64,000 nt of DNA, taken from positions 29,092,245-29,156,244 of the forward strand of contig NC_081185.1 of NCBI RefSeq assembly GCF_029867415.1, in the 5' to 3' direction. The notes under the pieces were generated by a model. That model was not told the origin of the DNA. It did no database searches and was given only the letters and a program-made list of their open reading frames with translations. Numbering within the stretch: position 1 is the stretch's first letter; every line of letters starts with the position of its first letter. A program made the translations under genes and the position numbers. Shown one piece after another: positions 12,953 to 23,685 of this stretch. The DNA comes from Vicia villosa. Taxonomy: Eukaryota; Streptophyta; Magnoliopsida; Fabales; Fabaceae.

Positions 12953-13290
12953 TCTGATTTAGTGACAAAACCTTAACTTTAAATATCATTACATGAATTC
13001 TCTCATTAACTAGATATATATGATCGCACGACATTGATTAGAATCAATACATCAACTATTATTTAAAAATATATATTTTTGTAAATATAGATATATAATC
13101 TTTTATTTAAAAACATTTTTTTTACATATAATCTTAATGTATTTTAAAATTATATTAAATATAAGAAATTGTTTAACAATATAAAAAGTCTTATTAATTT
13201 ATAATATAATTTTATTTTACTATCTTAATTATGTCTTTAAATTTATATTTACGTGAATAATACCATATTATAAAAGAATTGAATATTAAA

Positions 13291-13295
<5 letters not shown>

Positions 13296-13350
<55 letters not shown>
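13296..13350. repeat. (TA)n microsatellite
   Basis: Alternating TA run of about 55 bp. Confidence 0.95.
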
Positions 13351-13357
<7 letters not shown>

Positions 13358-14203
13358 TTATAATAATGAAATCCATAATACATATAACTGTGTATTAATC
13401 TATACTTCAATTATTTAATTAATATTTAGTCTATAATTTACGAAACCTAAGAGTTGCCTAAAATTATCAATGTTAACTCCTAAAAATGTTGACTAATATA
13501 TTCTCTAGATACTTTTTAAAACATCATATTAATATTATCATATAATCATACAATAATAATTAAAATTAACCTTAAATTTTCCACTATCAACTATGTTAAT
13601 AATTTCTAATAGTGACCAACTTTCCGTTTATTAATGCCCAAAAATTTATCATTCCCAAAAAAAGAAAATATTTATAAAAAAAAGAAAAAAAAATCATAAA
13701 TATATTTTACACTATTTATTTGTAATTCATTTTATTTTTAACATATTTCATAAAAAGTATCATATGTATATTTAATTTTCCTGCAAATAAAATTTATCTT
13801 TTATTATAATATTCAATTTGTTTCTTAACATTCTTCCAATAATAAAATCCAAAATAAAATAAATTTCAAAAGTTGTCTTATTTTTAAATCTAAAAATTGT
13901 AAAATAAATATTAAGATATGTATCTTTTAATTTTATTTATTTTTGTTGCAAAAACAATAACAAATGTATAACTATGTGTTCATTAATTTTATTGAAATTG
14001 AAAGGATAAATTTGTTTTTTAAAGATAAGGCATGTTTGTAATGAATGATAAAAATAATTTTAAATCAGTGTTGAAACCAAAACAATAAGAATGAGTTTGA
14101 AATAAATCTATAACACAAAATAAAAAGAATGGGACATTTCATTTAGATGTGCGATATGTAAATAAATTTATTGATATTATCTTAGAAAAAACAACAAGAA
14201 CAA

Positions 14204-14204
<1 letters not shown>

Positions 14205-14288
<84 letters not shown>

Positions 14289-14321
14289 TTGATGATTCAT
14301 CATCTTATTTTAAATAAACAA

Positions 14322-14400
<79 letters not shown>

Positions 14401-14437
14401 TTGATGATTCATCATCTTATTTTAAATAGATGTGTGA
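14205..14437. repeat. duplicated (AAT)n microsatellite with 35-bp flank
   Basis: Two AAT runs (14205-14287 and 14322-14398) are each followed by the same sequence of about 35 bp containing the palindrome TGATGATTCATCA. The run and its flank were duplicated together. Confidence 0.9.
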
Positions 14438-14575
14438 AGGAAGATAAATTCAAATCTAAAAATAAAGTGATAAGAATCAGAAAGAAAATATCACAAGATA
14501 TAGAATCATAGGGAAATGTGAGAGATGGAAATTTTTTAACTTATAAATTGTATTTATTTTTTTTAATTTAAAAAT

Positions 14576-14587
<12 letters not shown>

Positions 14588-14620
<33 letters not shown>
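14588..14620. repeat. (TA)n microsatellite
   Basis: Short alternating TA run. Confidence 0.9.
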
Positions 14621-14623
<3 letters not shown>

Positions 14624-15523
14624 ATGTATTTTTTATTTCTTCTCTATTATAAATTTTTTATATAAAAATTATTTTATAGTTATTTTATATAATTTAAGGG
14701 CACTTTAATTTTATTTTTATATTTAAATATGTAGGTTATTTTTTAAACATAGAAATTTGTAAATAGATGAAAAAAAGAAATAAAAATAAATAGAAAATAG
14801 AATTAAGATTGGATACGGATTGCTATCATGACAAGTTAGCATTGTGCTATAGTTGAAATTGTCATCATGACAACTTTAAATTTATATTAAATTGATGAAA
14901 AGGAATATAAAATAATATGTTGCAACATTCTAGAATTTATATGAGTTTTATATATTATTTAAATACCGCAACGATCGCAATGCACATCACAGCAACCACA
15001 ATGGCCAAAATCGCAACACCCGCAGCCGCATGTGCGACCGAAACCGCAATTTAAAATCATGGATAAAACCTAGCATAATGAGACGAAGAATAGAGTAGCT
15101 GCTACTTGCATGGAATAACATAGTTTCTACGAATTACATGGAACATGATAAACTATTAGCTTACACATTGATGAAGCCCTTGGCCATGATTCTAATAGTA
15201 ATAGTCTTTCCATTTCAGGTTGTACACCATTTCATATTTTCGTGGTTTTTAAAACTGTTGAATTCTTCAAAATATACTTTGCTAGTGAAAGTTCACCTTG
15301 TAGTCCTAACAAGCTCAAAAGATGGCAATTTTCAAGGTGTAATGAGAAACACTATGGAAAAAAAATGAGGCTCCATCCAATTTTTAAACTGGGAATCCCA
15401 AAATTGATATCTTCACCGTAATTGTATACAAGAGAGATTTTGAAACCTTTAATGGTCGTGAGAGGAAAACGGAATATACAAAGTCTGTAAAAGCATTGAT
15501 TGTGACTGTAAATAGCTAAGGTT

Positions 15524-16042
15524 TTGGAGAGAGGTGTTGATATTTTGGTCGCAACTCCATAGTGTTTGGTGGATATGATTGAAAGAGAAAGGGTTTCATT
15601 GAAGAAGATTAGATATCTTTCTTTGGATGAAATTGATCTGATGTTGGGCATGGGTTTTGAGCATTAGATTCGCAACATTGTTTACCATATGCACATGCCT
15701 CCTTTGGGTGCTAGACGGACATTGCTTTTTGTGAAACTTTGTCTTCCTGGTTGTTGGAAGGGTTTTGGTCCAAGCACTGAACTGACTGTACAGAAAGTTG
15801 AATTTGTACATCATATGGAGAAAATAAATCATCTTGCGCGTCTCGTTCGATGCAATGTTATCATGGGAAGGTAATAATGCAATATAAATCTACAAATATT
15901 GTAGCTACTGTACCACATGTTTTTGAAGTATTATGTATTTGATAGTTTATGGAATGTAGCTAGCTTTAACTCTTATATTATTTAAACAAAGAAAGGAGCA
16001 GGTGCTTTAGAAAGTTGATTGTGCAGAGTGGGTTTTCTAGCT
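15524..16042 (+). pseudogene. DEAD-box RNA helicase fragment, copy B
   Basis: The first exon fragment (15524-15870) is 347 bp, exactly the length of copy A. It reads [11 protein letters not shown], then a stop in place of the GR of motif Ib, then [17 protein letters not shown] with DEID instead of DEAD, a further stop, MHMPPLGARRTLLF and, after a frame change, FGPSTELTVQKVEFVHHMEK. A GT donor follows at 15871, and the next exon fragment begins at about 15983 (TKKGAGALES). This copy preserves more of the ancestral sequence (VATP, LLF) than copy A. It is non-functional as an ATPase because motif II and motif Ib are damaged and the N- and C-terminal lobes are incomplete. Confidence 0.82.
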
Positions 16043-16778
16043 ATTACAAGTATGTTGTGTAAATTCAGGTAGTTTTCATTTCAACAAAAAAAATTGGTTT
16101 ATTTCAAACAAGTTGGCTGTGCAGAGTGGTTTTCCCAAAAACACTCTTATTTTTCCATTTTGTGTTGGCAATGCAACGAGCCCATAATTGATACATTTCT
16201 TCAAGATTAGGGGTTCAACCATATTCTCATTTATCATCACACTCCCTAAGTAATATCATTTTTAAATGAGGGAAATGGAACGAATAAAAAGATACAAGAC
16301 AATATATGTGTGTTGTGTGGTATTGCTTAAATTTTCTACGGGGTGACGAAATAAACAAAACAAGAGTTGAAATATGAAGAAACATGACGATTTTGAGATG
16401 TTACCTTTGATATTAGGGAGGAAAGGGTTTGGTATTGTTTGGATCCTTGCACCAACATCCATCATGATTCTGTCAAAAAATCAATGCCACGTTATCCAAG
16501 TACATACATATATGTGTTTTTTCTTTGTTGATATTGTTCCAATGCCTTAAGAGTGATATTTGAGAAGTTTGTGTGTATTTAAACAAAAATAATTATTGTT
16601 TATTTTTAGTGTAGAATTTCTTAGTCTAATTCCAATTTGATTTAAAAATGTTATGTTTTTAAATCCCAGTCATTCTTTTTAAATCGCAGTGCGGTTTAGA
16701 TTGTTTTGATGATAAAGTCATTTAAACTGCAAGAGAAAAATATGCGGTTTTGTTTGGTTCGGTTGGGTTTGAGAAGTA

Positions 16779-16842
16779 AAACCACACACACACGCGTGCA
16801 CGCACGCACGCACGCAAGCACGCGCAAACACACACACACACA
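16779..16842. repeat. CA/CG-rich simple repeat
   Basis: Runs of CACA, then CGCACGCACGCA, then CACA again. It replaces part of the CGGTTT repeat present in copy A. Confidence 0.9.
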
Positions 16843-17157
16843 GGTTAACATATTTTTATGTTTAATCATTCATACATTATCAAAAAATAAGTTTATAGTT
16901 GTCAAAATAAATTTACAATTTTATACAAAAATATGAATGGTATCTTACAACTTTATCTTAAATCTAAAGGACAAAATACATGAAATTGCATTCTTAAATA
17001 AATTTAAAATAATATATTGAAAAGTTATGAGTAAGTTTGTGCATGTGACTATGCTAACATAATAATATAAATAATATAAATAAAAGTAAATATATAATCA
17101 TTTTACTTATTAAAATAATAGTATTTATAAATAAATATTATTTTGTTTAACTAATAG

Positions 17158-17379
17158 AATGAGTAACTTATATGAGAATATGAAAATGAATTTGAACCAT
17201 TAAAATTTAATATAATTGGTGGAGATTATGTGTCATTCTTTTTTTCTCTCTCATCCATTACTAAAATAAATAAATAATGGAAAAGAGAGAAAAAAAGAAT
17301 GACATATAATCTCCACCATTTATTTTAAAATCTAATAGTTCAGATTCATTCTCACATTATCATATAACTTGCTCATCCT

Positions 17380-17380
<1 letters not shown>
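17158..17380. mobile_element. MITE with long inverted repeats (hairpin)
   Basis: The left arm (17158-17250) and right arm (17287-17378) are near reverse complements, including GGTGGAGATTATGTGTCATTC against GAATGACATATAATCTCCACC. The loop is about 35 bp. Copy A keeps the outer ends (about 11051-11210) but has lost most of the left inner arm. No coding sequence. Confidence 0.75.

Positions 17381-17381
<1 letters not shown>

Positions 17382-17472
<91 letters not shown>
17382..17472. repeat. (TA)n microsatellite
   Basis: About 90 bp of alternating TA directly after the MITE. Confidence 0.95.
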
Positions 17473-17475
<3 letters not shown>

Positions 17476-17850
17476 ATTTAAATTTAAATCTTTAATTTTT
17501 AACCTTTTATATTAGTTTTCTTAAATACATTAAATTTTTTAACTTAATTTATGTTTTATATTAAATTAATTCCTTATATAGATAAGGTTTCTCATCTGCA
17601 TAAAAAGCGTTTACCTTTTACAAAACAAATAAATTATTTTTGTTTTGTTATTAGAGTTTAATGATTGTGCAATGTCCGTGTAAAAAATACACATAGACAT
17701 CAATCAAAATATTTCAAAATATTATATTATTAAAGTATTTTTAAATTTACGACTTTATTTGACGGGATACATAATTGTTATTGGTTTACAGTGTAAAAAT
17801 AATTTATACTAAGTATACAATCTTTTTTTTATAAAATTAATATTTTTAAA

Positions 17851-18069
17851 TATGGCTTAAATGCATCTTTGGTCCCTGTTAGTTAACGAGTTTTTGATTT
17901 TCCTCCATATAAGTTTTATTGTTGGTATGAGTCTCTATATCTTACTTTTTGCTTGCGGTTTAGTCCCTAAAGCCAAAATCCGCAGAAATTCAGATCCAAA
18001 AAAAAAAACTTACAGGGACGAAAATAAAAAATTCACTAACTTACATGAACTAAAAGTGCATTTAAGCCT
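17851..18069. mobile_element. about 215-bp MITE with GGCTTAAATGCA ends
   Basis: The left end GGCTTAAATGCATCTTTGG and right end GTGCATTTAAGCC are inverted repeats, with the internal GGTCCCT and CAGGGAC strings typical of a widespread plant MITE. Copy A has an empty site at the matching position (about 11265-11280), so it inserted in copy B after the duplication or was lost from A. TTAAA flanks the insertion. Confidence 0.8.
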
Positions 18070-18548
18070 TAAAATATTTTTTATACAAAAATTATTGAAT
18101 AAAATGACATGAAAAATACGAAGTATAACCTAACAGGTCCACGTCACTCAAAATGTGCTACATATTTTTTAAAGAATACACATCTTCACATATTAAGAAA
18201 AATAATAAAGGGATTAAAATTATTTTAAAATAAAATAAAGACACTGATTCCGTAAATTTAATATAATAAAAAAATCAAAACTGTAAGTTAGTCTAATTTA
18301 TAAAAGCTTATTTATTCAAAATTTTAAATTACATATGTTTGACTGACTTTTAAATATTTATAAAAAATTAACTTTTGAATTTAGATATCAAATTTTTTAA
18401 CTTTTATAAAAAAATTCTTAAACATATTATATCTTTTTACCTTAATTTATGTGTTATAAAAAGTTTTTTAAATATATTATATCTTTTTACCTTAATTTAT
18501 GTTTTATATAAATTTTCTTCAATATATTATATCTTTTTGACAAAATTT

Positions 18549-18552
<4 letters not shown>

Positions 18553-18634
<82 letters not shown>
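18553..18634. repeat. (TA)n microsatellite, promoter-proximal
   Basis: About 82 bp of TA ending about 67 bp before the second peptide gene. Confidence 0.95.
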
Positions 18635-18638
<4 letters not shown>

Positions 18639-18700
18639 GTGTATTCTGTGAGTTGATATTGTGTATTTGAGAAGTTTTTGAGTCTATTGAAGTTTATATT

Positions 18701-19099
18701 ATGATGAAGCTAGGAAAAGTTCTCCTAATGGTTTGTGTTTTGTTTGCTTTCTTTAGCCACACTTACGGATCTCCTACACCTATTAGAGGTACACCTTTAA
18801 TAACTTAATATAATTGTTGTTGTAATTATAATGTCAAAAAGGGTATATAGGCTGCATTCTCGATTAAATTTATTGTTTAATGATTTAATCATGTTTTTGT
18901 TTTCTATAATGTGGCAGATGATAAAGTCTCCTTTTGTCTTAAGAGTTTGGATGTGGCAGGACAGTGTAGTGATATTCGGACCTGTGGGGAAGTATTCAAT
19001 GCTGTATATGGAGCAAGTGGCATGGTTCATGAATGTTACTGTCAAAATCTTACGCAAAATACGCGTCGTTGTTCATGTTTGGTTAATATAAAATGTTAA
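18701..19099 (+). CDS. small secreted eight-cysteine peptide, copy B (two exons)
   Basis: Exon 1 is 18701-18788 and exon 2 is 18918-19099, with a 129-bp GT...AG intron (phase 1). The exon lengths (88 and 182 nt) equal those of copy A. The 89-residue product has the same signal peptide, identical at the nucleotide level, and the same eight cysteines. It differs by E32K, D58A, A66V, Q68E and N70Y. There is no silent difference in the coding sequence, while the introns differ by several substitutions and a length change of about 31 bp. The 5' flank has a small insertion (GAGAAGTTTTT) relative to copy A. Likely role as for copy A: a secreted disulphide-rich peptide of unknown target. The gene is intact. 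Confidence 0.85.
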
Positions 19100-19258
19100 A
19101 AATAGGGCTTACAAAAAAAAAAGTAAAAAATAGGAAGATACAAGTCATTTTGGCAATGCACTAAGATGAAATAAAATAAATAGTTATTTACTATTATCAT
19201 CAGTAATAAATATATTTTTAAACAAAAATAAGTTTAATTAAAAATTTATGGCTCTGAT

Positions 19259-19542
19259 CTAGGGGTGCCAAAACAGACCGTGGCCCGCCGGGCAGGCCGC
19301 ACACCCAGCAAAAATTGACGGGTTGGGTTGATATTTTATGTCCGCCGTCCGTCATAGCCCGCCCCGTCAAAATCCGCCGCCCGCCAAAGCCCGACGTCCG
19401 CTAAAACCCGCCGCTCCGTCAAAATCTGCTATTTTTGAAGTTAATTCTATTAATTCTAATTCTTGATGGTTTTATTTTATGCATATATTTGTGAATATGT
19501 GTAATATGTTTAAGTAAAATTTGTTAAAAAATATTTTATAAA
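19259..19542. mobile_element. GC-rich MITE, right end missing
   Basis: Same left end (CTCTGATCTAGGGGTG) and CCCGCC-rich arm as the full MITE at 12443-12952. It breaks off at 19542 in the AT-rich centre. Confidence 0.75.
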
Positions 19543-20896
19543 GCACCTTGAAGGAATGTTCAAGGAATGTACTGGGAACAATAAAGCACCTTGAATTGGC
19601 TTGCAACTTGGAATCTGAATTTGAATTTTCTTTGAAATTTTAAGAGAAGTTTAGGTTTCTTGGAGGTAGCAATCCTTGTAATTCCTCCCCCCTTGCATCT
19701 GTACACGTTCCACTATTTATAGAGAGTGCATTAGGTTAACATTTTTGGAGAGAAATCAATTAGTTTTTATGGTTGGAAATTGATTGGGATTTGATTGAAA
19801 AATTTATGAAATCCTTATAAATTAGTTCAAATAAGGCTCATCTCATTCCAATCTTCTTGGCCACGAATTTGGATATGATTTTGTCATATTTTAATGATTA
19901 AATTGACTCCAAATCATATCTATTACCAAGTATTTGATTTTTCTTTGATTTACTTGATTTTAATTCTTTTTTTAATTGAAATAATAATCATAATAAATCA
20001 AATAAATCATGTATTTTCGTGGCAAATGGTTTATGGGCTCTCAATGTCATAAGGAACAAGTTTGGATCTTAAAAAGGTAGGCCCATTAGCAAAAACAAAT
20101 TCAAACTCCTTCACATTTTTTTCTCCAAAATAGTCCAACTTTGACAAGGCCTATCTCTCTCGTTTTTTGAGGTATGGAAGTGTTCTAGGACTTTTTAGAA
20201 ACCTTAGAGAGTCCTCCAACCAGTGTCTTTGGTCTCATATCAAAATGATTTTCCATGCTCCTTGTGTGTCCTTTTGAAAAAAATGTCTTTTGGTAGACTT
20301 TTGAAAAGGACCTATAATGTTTTAGTCCATATCTCTCAAAAGAAGCATTTTTAGACTTGGCATGTGAGAGACTAATTTGTAGAGAATCCAATTTCCTTAA
20401 AAATGAGCTTTGGATGGGAAATTTTTGATGTTCCATATGAAAGTTATGGCTGGTCAAAGTTCAGTTGACTTTCTCCTTTACAAACCCTAATTTAGAAACC
20501 TTTTGATTTGTTGAATTTTGATCTTTTCTTGATGAACCATGATCAATTCTTGATCAAATGGTGAATGATACTTCAATATGAGGATCTTGACAAAAAATCA
20601 GGAGTTTTGACTTTACTTTGACCACAGTTGACTTTTAGGTTAACTTAGGTGACTGTTGACTTTTTGAACAATTGAGTGACCAATCCCTTGAATTGAGACT
20701 TGATACTTGTCATGGAGGTCATGTGAGATATTCTGAGCCATATGGGATGCCTTAGAGCCATTGATTCATTGATTTTCCTTTGAACAAACCAAACCCTAGT
20801 TTCTGAGCCGTGTTTAAGAGAGTGTGTCTTGGAGCTTTATGTATTGATTTGAATTTGAATAGGAGAAATAGTATGGGCAAATTTTGGGGTATGACA
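19543..20896 (-). mobile_element. truncated Tat/Ogre-type LTR
   Basis: The right edge reads ATTTTGGGGTATGACA, so on the minus strand it starts TGTCATACCCCAAAAT, as do the other Tat-type LTRs here (56537, 30740). Internal GTTGACTTT strings are shared with those LTRs. The other end of the LTR is missing at the 19542/19543 junction. Short repeats (ATAAAGCACCTTGA) occur at about 19538 and 19583. No coding sequence. Confidence 0.6.
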
Positions 20897-22138
20897 CCAT
20901 GCATGGAAATAAAGCCTGTGATGGTAGCAGAAAAATGGTTCACGTGAGTGGTAGATTTTTAAAAATAATTGAATGGAGTGAATGAATAAAAGAGGTGGTG
21001 CAAGTGTTGTCTTGCCAAGAGTGTACCATAATAGCTACCTTTTGACTATCCAATTAGGAAGCATGCAAGAGTAAATAAGACAAAGAAAAAAAATGGAAAA
21101 GCCAATAGAAGAAAAAGTAATGGTGGAAAAGAAAAGAAAAAGGAAAGTTTGAGAGAGAGGAAGTGAGCACGTGAGGGAGAGAGGAAAAAAAGAGTGAGGG
21201 CGGGGGGCACCAAAATGGGGGTGGGCGCCCCATGTGAGAAGAAGAGGGGACGGGGGCCACCATGATAGGGTGTGCGCCCCTTAGTGAAAGAAAAGGGGAT
21301 GGGGGCCACCAAATGGGGGTGGGCGCCCCTCTTCTAAAGAAGACATAGTTACTCTTATTTCCACCTCTTTCTGCTATACTACTTGATCAATTCATATACT
21401 TTTTAGACAATAATTTCAGAGATTCTTCCTATACCAATACTATTAGCAGGTTCACATGTATAATAATGGCTCACATGCATTATTTAATATGTTTTCGACT
21501 AACACAGTGATCAGTAAAAAAAATTGAAAACATTTTTAGCAGAGCAGCAGATGGAACCTTTACCATTAGCATATTATCATAAACATTTAAATTGTATCAG
21601 TGGCATATCACATTCAATAATTAATGCAGATTCAAACCAGCAGATAGCTGTATAATTCAAATCAAGTTACAGCAATATTCAAACCAAGTAAACCAAATAG
21701 ACAGTTTAAATAAAGTTAATATTAAGGGTAGATGCAAACATTTTGACCAGATTTGCCACAGAGCCACAAATAGTTTTTTTTTAAATTAGCAGAGACAGTG
21801 CAATATTAAGAATTATATCAGACCAAACAACACAATTAGGCAATGTAAACGCAGATAAATATCGCAGTTCGCAGCTCCAAAAATTAAACCGAAATAAAAT
21901 AAATCGAAATAAAATAATACTGGATTAAATTGATTAATTGCAATGAAAATGCTGCTGTTTTCAAAATACCATAATTAAAATACCAAACAGAAAATGCTAG
22001 AAACTGATAAAAAAACTTAGCTAAAAACTAAAATGCTAAAAAAATGAAAATTCTCCTTCCCCCGCACTTAAAACAAACAGTGTCCACATTGTTTTAGCGT
22101 TGAGGCGCGGAGAAAGAAAAAAAACTCGAAACGACGAA
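20897..22138. other. presumed 3' non-coding part of the Cyclops-like element
   Basis: No gene was recognised. It contains a cluster of GGGGGCCACCAAATGGGGGTGG / GGGCGCCCC motifs (about 21200-21335) similar in style to 36661-36865, and a purine-rich minus-strand tract (GTGCGGGGGAAGGAGA, about 22045-22065) that could be a polypurine tract. A matching LTR start was not found next to it. Confidence 0.4.
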
Positions 22139-23405
22139 TCAGTCACTTTTTGGAGAAAAGAAGTGATGATACAGGTGATCCATCTGTTCCGTGACGATAT
22201 CCATGAAGCCGTGAAAATCAGTATGCAGAGTAGCGAACTCGCCGCGTAGGTCTTCAATCTGAGCCTCTAAATTAGTAAGAGCGGTGACAAAATCAGGAGG
22301 CAGAGGTAGAGGTCTAGCATTAGCCGGAGCAGCAGAATGAGCAACAACAGGAGATGCATCAAGAGAAACTATAGAACGATCAGGGGGAGGTTTGTTATAA
22401 TAGTTTGAAGGAGTCTCATGATCATAATCAGCAGGGGTGTCATAGATTTGAGGTGTTTCAAGTGAGGGTGGTGTAGGTGGGTGATTCAGGTCAAAAGGCC
22501 ATTTATTTCTGTCGTGCACGTTCGTGATAGGGTTAGTTAAGAAAAACTGAAGCACACTATGGTGGTTAATAGGCAATTCAAACTCAATTGGTCCAAGGTT
22601 GCCTATCAGGTGAGTGTTGAATATTCATAGGTCGAATACCGCCATAGGGATTTAATCCTAGGAGTGGTTAACGCATACCTACATCATTGGCTATCATGGT
22701 AACTAGGCCTCCTATAAGGATAGGTGTGTGAGGAGTGTTTATGATACGGGTAAAATTGGCTACCTTAAAGGCGGCCACATTTACAGGACGGCCTTGTGAA
22801 GTGCAGAACATAATGAAAAGCTCATCACGGGATACCAAGGAAATGGTTTGCTCTTTTCCGAACAAGGTATGGGCTAGGATCTTATGGAAATACCTAATAG
22901 CACAATTATGGATGCTCTCAGAGTACATATCCTCAGGTCCAGGGTGGTAGATTCCAGTTATACTTCCCCAGAAATAGTCAAGCTCACGGTGCGGGAGAAG
23001 TTCCTCTTTGGTGACAGTGAAAGTATCAAGGCCACTAGGAAAACCTAAAAGGTTAGCAAAATCGCTATGGGTATAACGGAAATCAACACCAAACAGTCTA
23101 AATCGGATCAGGCCACGGTTTAAACCTAAATCGTTGTTGGGCAGATAGTTCAAAGAACTAAGGAACTCCAGGGTAATCCTACGGAAGGTAATAAATCTCT
23201 TCCTAATGGGGGAAGCATCCCAACCTATCTGGTGTAGCCAATACAACACACTCTCTCTAATGCCTAAGGCATTCATAGCACGATCATCAGCATAAATGGT
23301 GGGTGTCATCTCCCGACTGACTAAGTCCTCAAACCTCCTCCTCTGACCTGCTCCTCTAAACGTGATACTCATATAATCTACTCTAGCCATAACGAAGTTA
23401 GTCAC
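22139..23405 (-). pseudogene. extra ORF after pol (Athila ORF-1 / env-position protein)
   Basis: Two minus-strand frames are visible: 23405-22668 (245 codons, starting MTNFVMARVDYM) and 22576-22139 (145 codons, Pro-rich then a coiled-coil-like end with EAQIEDLRGEF). They lie in different frames separated by a stretch with stops, so one or more frameshifts or deletions break the gene. The first part (IRFRLFGVDFRYTHSDFANL, later LFIMFCTSQGRPVN) resembles the protein encoded after pol in Athila-type elements (Athila ORF-1 family). Its function is unknown. An envelope role has been suggested from its position only, and I see no clear membrane segment in the visible parts. Confidence 0.65.
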
Positions 23406-23685
23406 TATCTAAATAAAGGTAAATTAGCCTGAAAATTAAGTAGATTATAGAGATAATAGTCAGCGATGGCCAAAAGCCTTTTGAGTAAAAAGAAAAAAAA
23501 TAAAGAGAGAAAAAAAAGAACAAGAATAAAAATGAGAAAAGGAAGCAAATTTTAGGAAAGAAAAATAGAAAAAAATAAAAACTATAAAGGAATTTATAAC
23601 TAAAATAAAGAAAACATAAACACGGTGGGTTGTCTCCCACGAAGCGCTTTGTTTAAGGTCGTAAGCTTGACCATACTAGTGCTAC

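Larger units (their letters stand above)
12953..15181. other. AT-rich spacer between the two duplicated blocks
   Basis: No gene was recognised. It holds several microsatellites (listed separately) and, at about 14960-15060, a CCGCAA-rich stretch resembling one arm of a common plant MITE. Confidence 0.55.
15182..19542. repeat. segmental duplication, copy B
   Basis: Co-linear with 8477-12725. Homology starts at GGCCATGATT (15182) and stops abruptly at about 19542 inside the GC-rich MITE, where Tat-type LTR sequence begins. The loss of the right part of the MITE suggests a deletion at this junction. Confidence 0.9.

Noticed and set aside
15352..15651. 99-codon minus-strand frame
   Set aside because: Shadow of the helicase relic; the similarity is on the plus strand.
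18831..19091. Alternative 86-codon frame over peptide gene exon 2 (and its twin at 12057-12275)
   Set aside because: It runs through the intron in another frame and lacks a signal peptide; the spliced eight-cysteine frame is the conserved one.
21046..21312. 88-codon minus-strand frame rich in Pro, Phe and Ser
   Set aside because: It comes from the GGGCGCCCC and purine-rich repeats; no start context or domain.
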